A stretch of DNA of 64,000 nt, taken from Hymenopellis radicata (lineage: Eukaryota > Basidiomycota > Agaricomycetes > Agaricales > Physalacriaceae). Below the pieces are notes generated by a model. It saw nothing but the letters and a program-made list of their open reading frames with translations. It did not search any database and had not been told where the DNA came from. The stretch lies in the NCBI GenBank assembly GCA_015501595.1, contig JADNRX010000152.1, forward strand, positions 59,096 through 123,095. The letters are read 5' to 3'. This document shows, in pieces, positions 44,658 through 54,081 of this stretch; the stretch's first letter is position 1, and every line of letters begins with the position of its first letter. Position numbers and translations under genes: made by a program.

Positions 44658-46379
44658 CTAGCCACCTGTATACGTCTCAAGCCACCCTTCCCATTCTCGA
44701 ATCGTCTTGGACAACAAAGTGTCCTCGCCTTCCACAGCCGTATAGTCCTGCTTCACCTGATACAAACCCTCGCCAAACGCACGCCGAACGAACGGCATGA
44801 ATACCGCAAAGAACACCATCCCCAATGCCTCCCCAATCCGCGCCTCCGCATCCGACTGCCCAACCACATTCTTGACGTAGCGCAAGAGAGCCTCGCCCGC
44901 CTCAGCCAAACAAGAATCAAGCTCAGCTCGCAAAGTGGAAGCGATCGCAACGGAAGCGACCTTGCGAAAGTCGTTGAACAGCGAAAGCAAGGCATTCGTG
45001 TACCGTGCCACCGGTGGATAGGACGCCAATACATGCGGAGGGACATGTAACGATTTACTCGGCGCACTACTTTTCGGTGGCGAAGCAGCTGCGCTCGCAG
45101 TGATAGCCCACTCCGACGGCGGTGTCGAGTTTCTCAACTGCGACGACGTAGGCCGGCCCGTCTTCTGCTTGAGCAGTGCGACGAAATTCGCCGTGACCTC
45201 CCTCATCTCATCCTGCACGGATCTGAGCACCGCATGCGAACAAACGTCTCCGAGGACTCCTCTAAAGTCTAGGCCGACGCGGGCGAAAGCCGTGGCACAA
45301 TGTGCGAGGCGATCGTGGATTGTTGAGAGGGAGGAGAGGGGGATATGGGGGAGGGTGTTTCGTAGGAGCGGGAGAAGATGTCGTTGGAGAGCATGCGAGG
45401 CATATGTCGCGAGTAGCGGTTGTAAAGAAGGGGTCACCGCTTTCGAAGCGGGTGCAGAGGTGGAGGCAGGGCGTTCTAAGAATATGGTGGTGTAGTGCGA
45501 TATAATGTCGTTGACACCTTCTCGCCAGGTTTCAATGTACTTTTTGAGTGATGCGGCCAAGTCTTCCTTGGCGGCAGTGTCCGTCGATGGCATGCCCACG
45601 AGTCGATTAATATCACGACTGAATCCTTCTAGAGATGACTTGAGGCAAGCCTCTCTTCCCGTAATAAAGGCCAAGGCAATCTGCTCTTCAGGGAAAACAC
45701 CCTCTTCGAAGTCAAACGCTTCCATTTTGCGCAGAAAGTTGACGGCCTTCCATAACGCTGGTAGTTTCCGGTTGGGTTCGTGGAGAGTTCCGAGAAGCGA
45801 GAATAGCATCTGGGTGATGGAATGCCGGACTTCGGTGATGATGGAGGTGAGAATCAATGGGGGAGCGGGCGAAGACGAATAGAGGGACGTGGCGTGGGAG
45901 GCTAAGGACAATGCTTCAGAGAAGAAGCCATTGCGAACGCAGGTGTCGATAAGAAGAGGAATATCCAGGAGATCGCGTATCTTGTCGTGCTGCTCGAGCA
46001 CGACGCGGGCTTTTCTTCGTTCCCCAAGCACAGTCTCCGTCCGCTGGCGCCAATTCGACGCGCTGTCCTCGAGTGCGGGTAGACTGTCGCTTATGAGCGA
46101 GTCCAGCGACGTCGACAGCGAGTCCAACGACGTGGAAAGGGCGGTGGTAGTGTCATGGAGGGAAATAAAGGTCGGATATGAGGTGTGGGTCAACGACGTG
46201 AGACTGGATGTGAGATGGTGGGATTGCGTCTGCAGTAGACTCGGTTCCGAGAGCAGATTGTGGAGAGGGAGGGTGGTGAGATAGGACAGGTAGGCCTGCG
46301 ATGATGAGCTCGTCAGCTCGGGCACCTTGGATGTTCCCAGCAGCTCGGAGAGGCTATTTGTTTCGCCGACATCGTCCAT
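44658..46379 (-). CDS. COG8: COG complex subunit 8 (573 aa)
   Basis: COG8 (Dor1 in yeast) belongs to the conserved oligomeric Golgi tether, which guides retrograde vesicles inside the Golgi. The gene is a single exon with ATG at 46379 and stop at 44660-44658. The N-terminal half has the Dor1-type block: YLSYLTTLPLHNLLSEPSLL, then SLPALEDSASNWRQR and VVLEQHDKIRDLLDIP, and CVRNGFFSEALSLASH. The middle shows HSITQMLFSLLGTLHEP, LRKMEAFDFEEGVFPEEQIA and FITGREACLKSSLEG. All are family signatures. The C-terminus is helical and less conserved, as expected. The start lies about 180 bp from the divergent HUB1 gene. Confidence 0.92.
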   Translation of the reverse strand: MDDVGETNSLSELLGTSKVPELTSSSSQAYLSYLTTLPLHNLLSEPSLLQTQSHHLTSSLTSLTHTSYPTFISLHDTTTALSTSLDSLSTSLDSLISDSLPALEDSASNWRQRTETVLGERRKARVVLEQHDKIRDLLDIPLLIDTCVRNGFFSEALSLASHATSLYSSSPAPPLILTSIITEVRHSITQMLFSLLGTLHEPNRKLPALWKAVNFLRKMEAFDFEEGVFPEEQIALAFITGREACLKSSLEGFSRDINRLVGMPSTDTAAKEDLAASLKKYIETWREGVNDIISHYTTIFLERPASTSAPASKAVTPSLQPLLATYASHALQRHLLPLLRNTLPHIPLSSLSTIHDRLAHCATAFARVGLDFRGVLGDVCSHAVLRSVQDEMREVTANFVALLKQKTGRPTSSQLRNSTPPSEWAITASAAASPPKSSAPSKSLHVPPHVLASYPPVARYTNALLSLFNDFRKVASVAIASTLRAELDSCLAEAGEALLRYVKNVVGQSDAEARIGEALGMVFFAVFMPFVRRAFGEGLYQVKQDYTAVEGEDTLLSKTIREWEGWLETYTGG

Positions 46380-46559
46380 TTCTGCGGGATTCGATGAGGA
46401 ACAACAGCGGGAACAGCGACGCGCTCACCGTCGTCGTCTGCAGCGCCAGCGTCGGCGACATGCAGGATGGTGGATGTATATAGGCAAACTGATGCGTCAA
46501 CAATGATCAACAACGCCTTGTCCTCTTACCACCACCACCACCACCACCCCGCCACAAAC
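46380..46559. promoter_or_regulatory. Shared 180-bp upstream region of COG8 and HUB1
   Basis: The only sequence between the two divergent start codons. It contains a short ACC/CCA repeat at about 46530-46550 just upstream of the HUB1 start. The two genes are likely controlled by a bidirectional promoter; this is inferred from spacing only. Confidence 0.5.
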
Positions 46560-46934
46560 ATGGCCCTAATTGAAGTACGTTCGCCGTCGTTTCGTGGATT
46601 ATTCTGTTAGACTGAGTATTTCAGGTCATTGCTAACGACCGACTCGGACGCAAAGGTTGGCGCCTACATCGCTGAACACAGTTCATGACTCAATATCTTT
46701 TGCTAGTCCGCGTCAAATGCAGTCCCGACGACACCGTCGGCGACCTCAAGAAGCTCATAGCCGCCCAGACTGGTACTGATTATAAGAAGATCGTTCTCAA
46801 GAAATGGTGTGTTCAACAGCTCTTTCCACCACAGCTTTCGTCTAATCGGCGCAACTAGGTATACAACATACAAGGACCATATAACACTCTCTGACTACGA
46901 GATCCACGATGGCATGAGTTTGGAGATGTACTAA
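46560..46934 (+). CDS. HUB1: Ubiquitin-like protein Hub1/UBL5 (73 aa)
   Basis: Hub1 binds spliceosome proteins (Snu66 type) without forming the usual conjugates and modulates splice-site choice. Four exons join in frame: 46560-46574, 46625-46655, 46707-46806 and 46859-46934. The protein starts [20 protein letters not shown], continues with [16 protein letters not shown] and [20 protein letters not shown], and ends with [11 protein letters not shown] and a stop. The family usually ends with a double Tyr and one more residue (LELYY-x); here only one Tyr is encoded. Like all Hub1 proteins it lacks a C-terminal Gly-Gly. The first exon has only five codons. The gene is divergent from COG8. Confidence 0.93.
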
Positions 46935-48085
46935 GACCTGCTTCCCCTCCTCAACTGTTGTACGATTTAGGCCCATATAATGTTAATGCGACGTGTGTAT
47001 AACTAACCACCCTCGTGTGCTGGATCTGGAGCAATTCTTCTCTTCCATGTCAATCTCTGCGGGCAACGATTCCACGTCGATACTCGCCGCTGGCAGGATC
47101 GATCTCGCCAGTTGCACAAATCGGGAACAAGAGGCTGTAGTGCTGTAAAGCCACGCGGATGGTGCGTGTTTAACGCGTGACTGGAGCCCCACAGTGTTTT
47201 ATTAAGCTTAGGTTATGCTTGTTATATGAACTGAGTGTTCAGCGCATGTTCGAAGAGCAATGCGAAGCATGAAGCTGGGCCTGTCTCTTCGCCACCCATT
47301 TAAGCGTCATTCGGACGTGTTACTTTCTTCGCCTCATTTGTGCTAGGTAGGACTCCCTTCCGACTCGGTGGCGATATGACTCTCGTTGACATTTCATTTG
47401 GCAACGATGACCGAATTCGCCTGGTGAGTCCTGTTGGTCGGGTCGGTTTTGCTAGGGACCTTTTTTCTCAAACCTCAGCTCCGTGAAGGAACTTGCGGTG
47501 ATCCTGGGTATCGCATACTTCACGTGTCGGAACTTGGGTTCACCTGAACAACTAGAGGGAGAGCCGCGCCGTTTTGGACAGATCTTTGTGTCCGATTCCT
47601 TTTTTGTGTTTGGATTTTTTCCTGTGCGATTCGTACTTGCTCTTCGCACGTTTCCGATATAATTTTGACTTTGTATCCTTCTCATAGCTCTATCCACGAG
47701 CAATATTCCTTGGTCCGTTTGGGCTCCCTCCATCTTGAAACGCTTTTCATGTTTGCAGATGCATACGCCCAAGTGCCCACATCTCGTAAATTCGCAGAAC
47801 AACACTATGTAATGAACACTAAGCAGTCAGGTCTCCACCATTAACTCACGTCAGACTCGCTTTTCGCCATATAGATTTCGACAGCGCCTGCTGCGCGGCA
47901 ATATACACGAACTAAAAGTTCTATGGTATACTTGTGGTACAACTGAACGATATGTAAGTAAGGAATAAGTAAATTAATGTACTTAAATGAAATGAAACGA
48001 ATGTGAATACAACTGATTTAAATCCAACCATAAAGACACTATAAAGAAGAACAAGCAAGAAATACTTAAATACTATGTACGAATA
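46935..48085. other. Intergenic, no gene recognised
   Basis: 3' flank of HUB1 and a 1-kb stretch, AT-rich towards 48060, with only short frames. Confidence 0.5.
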
Positions 48086-49335
48086 TCACGACTTGTGTCG
48101 TAGATGCGGTGGTGGTATTGGAGGAACGGGAGGCAACGTCCGAGATGGCCCTGCAGTATGTCCTCGAAAGACCTGGTCGTACTCTGGCGGCAGCGTCACC
48201 GCATCGTCGTCGTCCTCCACATCGGCGTGCACCGGCCCCGCATCTGTCTCCCGCTCGGCACACGGTCGCGCGACGGAAGCCGCGACGTATGCGATACCGC
48301 CGTGTCCGTCGGTGAAGCGACCAGAGTACCCGTGCCCTTCGTGTACCCTCTGGGCTGGGAGAACGACGCCGACGACGTGACTGTCCCCGTCAGCGTGTGG
48401 GTGACGGTGCTGAGGAGGAAGGGGCGGGGGTTGGACTCGGACATGCCCGCTCGGTTTGGGGTGCGGCGAGGTTGCGGTGTCGTCTTCGCCGGCAGAGGAA
48501 GACGACGGCGAGGAGGGCGACGAATGCGATGCCCCCGACTATGCCGCCCACTATTGGGCCGACGGGCGTGGATGATGATGATGAGTCCAAGGCCTTCGTT
48601 GAGGCCGACTCCGATGGAATAGCCACCGTCGCGATAACAGAGCTCGGGCTGAAACTCGAGACGGCATCCGGGTCCTCCACTTGGAGGACGAAGCGGTCTA
48701 TCGTCAACTGCGACTTTCCGAACCGGCTGTCGTTCTGGTTTTTCAGGATGATTTCGTGTATTCCAAAGTCGTCAAAGGTCTTCGTGAATAGCGCAACCTA
48801 TGGCAACGATAAACGTAAAGTCAAAAGCACAGCATGTAGGGGGGAGGGGGCGTACTGGAGGATTTTTGCCATCATCTGTCCGGTTCACGGCGTCGATGTC
48901 GATAAAGATTGGAGCGTTGGGGTCGCAGTCGATGCAGATGGCGTACAAGCCGCCACAGCAGCGGGGAATTCCAAAGTAGTAAAACGCATTCGCAGGCTCT
49001 ATCAGCTCCATTCAATACCTCGTCAGCAGGAACAGACGACCGCGACGCACCAGGAAACGTAAACGTAACATTCGCATTGAAGTCCTCTGTGGACGATAAG
49101 GTCCCCGTCTGGCCTACGCTGCTCGCATTATAGGACCCCGTATTAAACCAGAACCCCGCGTATCTCAGATGGTCGGTATCCCGGTCGTCGTAGGTCAGAT
49201 TCTTTGCGCTGACCATAGCCAGCACATTCCCGACGACGCGGAAAAAGGGAAAGCGGATGGCACAACCCTTCGAGGATTGGCAAGTGGTGAGAAAAAGCGA
49301 AAGAGCAGAGGCGCAACGGCTCCGCCCGCCGCCAT
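48086..49335 (-). pseudogene. Single-pass membrane protein family, copy 1 (frameshifted tail)
   Basis: The ectodomain begins NLTYDDRDTDHLRYAGFWF and continues with NANVTFTFPG, FYYFGIPRCCGGLYAICIDC, IDAVNRTDDGKNPP, the FDDFGIHEIILKNQND block and TIDRFVLQVEDPD. A Ser/Thr-rich stretch and one membrane helix follow (PIVGGIVGGIAFVALLAVVFLC) with RRRRHR as stop-transfer. After the helix the conserved pieces of the cytoplasmic tail lie in three frames: the helix frame stops at SAPSPTR, PRPFLL is in a second frame and RETDAGPV...LPPEYDQVF in a third. The gene is therefore damaged or mis-sequenced in a GC-rich region. The start is not clear either: a hydrophobic, signal-like stretch (ALSLFLTTC) is in the frame of the ectodomain but has no ATG. 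Such proteins are common, uncharacterised surface proteins in mushroom fungi. Confidence 0.65.
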
Positions 49336-49789
49336 TTTGAAAAGCCTCAACTGTCTAGAAGGTCAGTCGCCACGCTACCCTTGGGTCACTGGAGACCGGA
49401 AGCAAATGTCAGAAATTTTCCGATCAGACGCACATCCTTGTTTTTGATGGGGATTTTGATCAAGTCCCTCTCGACCTCATCGATTGCTTGGCCGAGGGCG
49501 ACCGTACAGTAACATGTACAGCCTACAGGATGCAACCGCCTTGGCTGTTTCGTTCACGCGTACTTCCTTGAGAGGTCGGATGTCGTGCGCTGCATCTGGA
49601 GATGTAACTTTACAGGGTGTATTGCAGAAACGTGCGCTTGATTGCCCTAGCTATATTAAAGTCGTATCATTGTTATCTGAAAGATCTCTTGCGTGATGGA
49701 TTCAATTCTGGCGGTGATCAACATCAAGCCTCGTTCAAGCTTTATATTTGTGTCTGGTAGGAGTGTATGGATCTATCTATCCTACAAGA

Positions 49790-50330
49790 ATCAATGAAAC
49801 ATAACAGAAACAGATCCATGCTCACCCTAAAGCAGCGGTATTTCAAAAATATCTCCCATGATCTCCTTCATCTTGTTAATCCCTCCTGAGAACGATAATC
49901 GATATTCCAAGCCCCTCCAAGAAAATCATAGGGAATACGACCACCAGGCTTGGATGACCTTTGAAATTGAAAACGGGTTGATGTTGCTAATAGCTATATC
50001 ACACCGGTACGCGCGAAGTGAGGTTCCGAGCAGACTTAAACCCCCACCAGCGAGGAAGAGGGCACTTGCCAAGCAGAAGGTCAAAGCATTGATAAGTACA
50101 TCTGTTCATCTGCTTTGGACCGTAGCTCTGGCCAATGGAACCAAATATCGTCCTTGATGTCCATGATCATCAATACGTATCTGCAACATCCTCAGCATGA
50201 TGGTTGTTCCAACGTTCGATTTCTTGCAAACGGGCTTCTGGTGCTCCACATCGACCATCGACCATCGTTGCTCACGATATGAAGAGTGTTCTCGAGCCGC
50301 GTATAGCCAACTCATTCCCAAATGCACTGG
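49790..50330 (-). pseudogene. Decayed PD-(D/E)XK-nuclease-like gene, copy 2 (fragment)
   Basis: The DNA aligns with 16.5-16.8 kb over several hundred bases: the C-terminal part (IPYDFLGGAWNI, SQEG), TSLRAYRCDIAISNINP at about 50025-49975, and ATCTGCTTTGGnCCGTAG further upstream. The catalytic EIK part is lost or beyond recognition. It has several frame changes. It is useful because it keeps the base that copy 1 has lost. Confidence 0.65.
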
Positions 50331-50504
50331 CAAGGGCTAGTTTGAACGCACCTGTGCGCCACATAAGTAAAATGATCCTGTAAAGGACTTGGAAATAGTA
50401 GTATAGACAACGGGAGATGATTAAGTAGCTGCTAAGTAAAAGTGGGATGAATTCAAGTCCAACAAAGTAAACACTAAAGAGGAAAAAAGAAGACACCTTT
50501 CATA

Positions 50505-51660
50505 TCAATCCTTCTGCGGTGCTGATGACGGTGACGGTACTGGAGGAAGGGGAGGCAACGTCCTAGTAAGCCTATTCTGAGAAGCCCTCCGAAACACCTG
50601 GTCATACTCGGGAGGCAGTGCCGTCCTCATCATCGGGCTACACGGGCCCCGCATCCGTCTCTCGACTGCGCGACGGACGTGGCGGGGCGGCGGACGTGCT
50701 ACCGCTACTATCCGGGACCGTCTCGGTGGGCGCAAGGACTGTAGAGCGGGAATGCTTCGAGGGAGACGCAGTCGTAGCGGATGCAAGAAGGAACGGCCCC
50801 GTCGCTGGAGCGGGTCGCTCTCGTTTAGCAGCGCGTCGCCGACGGCCCTGCCAGGCCATGAAGACCGCGACAAGGAAGGCAAGAAGTGCGGGAACACCCA
50901 GCGTGGCACCCACTATGAGGCCAAGGGGTGACTTGGATGGAGTAGTGGCGTCTGCAACAGCGGCAGCGGTCTGTGAGACAGAAGACGTCGCGCTTGAGCT
51001 GGAGCTCGAAACAGCATCCGAGTCTTCTACCTGCAGAACGAATTGATCCACAGTAATCTGCGATTCATTGAATCTGGTATCGTTGTTATTCTTGAGGATG
51101 ACTTCATGTATGCCAAAGTCTTCGAAGGTGTATGAGAATAGTATGACCTAGAGAAATATAAGTTATGGCTGCTACGCATTCAATGCAAGATAATACATAC
51201 TGGAAGGTTGCGACCGTCATCCGAACGGTTCACGGCGTCAATAATCTTGAATTGGGGCGCGTCAGGATGGCAATTCACGCATATCGAGTAATTGCCCCCG
51301 CAGCATTGTGGAATGCCATAATAATAAAACGCGTTCGCAGGTTCTGTTAAGAGTGAGGCCTTTTTTCAGATATTCAAGTACTGAACGCACGAGGAAACGT
51401 GAAGGTCACTGTAGCGTCGACATCTCGCGCCGTCGATAGAGTCCCCGTCCTCCCTACGTTGCTCGCATTCCAGGATCCATCGGTGAACCAGCTCGTTCCC
51501 GTGTATTTTAGGTCAGTGAAATCCCGGTCGTCGTAGCTGACGTTCTTGAGGTTGACCATGTATGCCTGGCAGGAAGAGCGCAGCGAGGATTATAGAGAGA
51601 GGGAGCAGACAGGCGAGAACATCACGCCTCAGCGTACAATACCAGCCATCATCAGGACGG
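50505..51660 (-). pseudogene. Single-pass membrane protein family, copy 2 (start and tail disrupted)
   Basis: The ectodomain (from about 51559) reads VNLKNVSYDDRDFTDLKY, then TVTFTFPRAF, the FYYYGIPQCCGGNY segment and VDQFVLQVEDSDAV. The membrane helix is PLGLIVGATLGVPALLAFLVAVF, followed by RRRRAAKR. The tail reads GPFLLAS and SRETDAGPV and then meets TAG (50640-50638). The family's LPPEYDQVF comes afterwards in another frame and runs to 50505. Upstream, an ATG near 51664 opens a frame with a good signal peptide (LACLLPLSIILAALFLPG) that is one base out of phase with the ectodomain. Both lesions would be cured by single-base changes, so decay and sequence error are both possible. Confidence 0.6.
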
Positions 51661-52094
51661 GAGACCATGGCCGCGATTCAAAGGATGGCAGTTGGATGGT
51701 TTGGAAACGATGGCGAAAAATAGCTCGATCGAGTCACTCGATCCCGGCATTATTGACGGCATCTCGCCATTAGACTCTGACCGTCACCAATCTTGCCAGT
51801 GTCTGGGAGATCCTGTCGAGTTCGCCTCCTCTTTTCTGCGCAAGCATATCGTCACATACTGATGTTCCCCAGACGGAAATACTGGACTTCAAAGCTACAG
51901 CACTTTAGTTTGCCAACTTCGAAAAGTGCGCGCCACATTGTATCTGGCAAGGGCTACGCTATCTTACAGTAATTCGATAGTATGAATGGCTATATCTGGT
52001 AAGATGGTAAGAAAAGGTGGTATGTATACCAGGAAAACCCAACGAAGTAAACCCTAGAGAGAGAAAATAAATGATAAACGTCTTTTAAAATATA

Positions 52095-53275
52095 TCAAGG
52101 CTTCCGCGATACTGGCAACGATGATGGCATCGGGTGAGGCAACGTCCTCGTACGTGATCCCGCCCTATGGAACACCTGCTCATACTCAGGAGGCAGTGTA
52201 GCCAACTCATCACGATCATCATCTGCGTCGGGCTCAACGGGACCCGCATCTGTCTCGCGCCTTGGCAGACGGTCGCGCGACAGTTGATGCTGCGGGACTC
52301 CTAATAAGCTACTACTACTCTGAATCACCTCAGAGACCGTAGTGACTGGAGAGCTTTTGGTACGGGAATGCTTTGAAGGATATGAGGTAGATGAAGTGGG
52401 TTCTGAACCGATGAGAAATGGATGTGGCGCCTCTGAAATGCCACACCCTGTTCCACCTGTAGCAGTAGCACGTCGATGACGTTGGCGCCGCCGACACAGA
52501 AATAGCGCCACCAGGAAACCACCAAACGCAATAGCACCTACGGCACCGCCGGCTATGACGCCAGTGGGTAGCTCGGATGATGTAGGATTTGATGTGGGGA
52601 CGGCGGTCGTTTCAGAGGATGTCGATAGTTGAGACGCGGAGAAGGACGGCGACGTGAACGCGGTCGATGTTGAACTCGCCCCAGCATCCGGATCTCGCAC
52701 CTGGAGAACGAATTGATCCACAGTTATCTGGGATTTGTTGAATCTGCTATCGTTTTCGTTCTTGAGGATAACTGAATGTACGGCAAAGTCATGAAAGGTT
52801 TGCGAAAATAGAACGACCTGAATAAATGTAATTCATGGCTGATCAATCTCAGGTGAGGACAAGGCGTACTGGAGGATTGTGACCATCATCTGTAACGTTC
52901 AGTGCGTCGATCGTTGGCGCATCCGGATAGCAGTCGACGCAGATGGAGTAGTTGGCGCCGCAGCATCGCGGAATGCCATAATAATAAAACGCGTTCGCAG
53001 GTTCTGCAACATGATGTTGTGACAATTAACAGAGTCGGTAGATACTAGTGAACGTACGAGGAAAGGTAAAAGTCAGTGTCGCAGTGAGATCCCTGGCAGA
53101 GGTTAAAGTGCCTGATCTTCCTACGTTGCTCGCGTTCCAAGATCCGTCTAGAGACCATTTGAAAGGCGCATATTTAAAGCTGGAGTCCCGGTCGTCGTAA
53201 CTAATATTCTTGAGGCCGGCCATGTCTAGGTCATGCCCCAGTTCTAGGAGGCAGATGAGAGAAAGAGCAGCTAGA
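52095..53275 (-). CDS. Single-pass membrane protein family, copy 3 (intact tail)
   Basis: The ectodomain begins GLKNISYDDRD and has ATLTFTFPRTF; the exon with FYYYGIPRCCGANYSICVDC lies near 52985-52900. The last exon (from 52721) has VDQFVLQVRDPDAGAS, a Ser/Thr-rich stalk, the helix PTGVIAGGAVGAIAFGGFLV and the stop-transfer RRRQRHRR. The tail is unbroken here: PFLIGSEP, RETDAGPVEPDADDD, TLPPEYEQVF, then the final stop at 52097-52095. The hydrophobic signal stretch (LAALSLICLLELG) is in frame with the ectodomain, but the only ATG upstream is out of phase across a run of eight C (plus-strand G run 53277-53284). The start is thus uncertain. Copies 1-3 are in tandem on the same strand. Confidence 0.65.
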
Positions 53276-53357
53276 TGGGGGGGGCCACTGTTTTTCGCCT
53301 TGGTCTACATTACAGTCAGCCATCAGGTCGAGAAACCATGGTAGCCATTCAAAGATC

Positions 53358-53887
53358 ATGATAGTTAGTGCAAGAGGCTCAAGCTAACTCCTTCTTGGCT
53401 TAACCGATCACTTCGGCTTCTTCAAGCCGACGCTACTCTTCCTCAAACCATCATCAATCTGGCGTCCCCGCAGAATGCCAATTTCTACGAGATCCTGTCG
53501 GTTTCGCCCTCCTCTTCTCTTGCAGAAATAAAGACGGCGTATCGTCGCATGCTCTTGCTTCATCATCCTGACAAAAATACCGGACCACATATTCAATCTG
53601 TCGACGTAACGCTCATCAAGGAAGCGTACGAGATTCTCTCCCAAGAATCCTCGAGAAAAAACTACGACGCGCAACTCAAAGTTCGGCCTTCTGGCGGCCC
53701 CCGACCAGCAGAGATGGTTTCCCTGGATGTCTTCGTTGAAGATGATCAGGATTCGTGGTCACATAGCTGCCGTTGCGGTGGGCAATACAAGATCACGGAA
53801 AAACAGATGGAGTGCGATGAACACTTGATTGGTTGCACCAATTGCTCCGAGACGATATGGGTGGGCTATGAACTCGCAGAGGAATGA
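53358..53887 (+). CDS. DPH4: Diphthamide biosynthesis J-protein DPH4 (DNAJC24)
   Basis: DPH4 helps make diphthamide on translation elongation factor 2, as an iron-binding J-protein that works with the Dph3-dependent steps. The J domain has NFYEILSVSPSSSLAEIKTA, the HPD motif in LLHHPDKNTG and the IKEAYEILSQ helix. The CSL zinc finger follows: SHSCRCGGQYKI, then CDEHLIGCTNCSETIWVGYE (C-x-C and C-x2-C). It ends AEE-stop at 53887. The frame is open from 53369 but has no ATG before codon 53549, which lies inside the J domain. A plausible first exon is ATGATAGTTA (53358-53367) spliced over a 59-nt intron (GTGCAA...CTTAAC...TTCAAG) to 53427. The domain order and length (about 160 aa) fit the family. 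Confidence 0.88.
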
Positions 53888-54081
53888 TGTGAGCATTTCC
53901 CGGCGCAGTCTACTAATTTCTCATGATGGACTAATAATACACAATCTACAGCAATTCTATGGGTGCTTACTACCAATTGGAGAGCACTACCGGTCTAAGG
54001 GCACTAAAAATGCATCACTCAGCATTGTGGTTATCTGGCCGACAGTCAACGTACCAGGCGGGATGTCAATCTCACTCGCAT

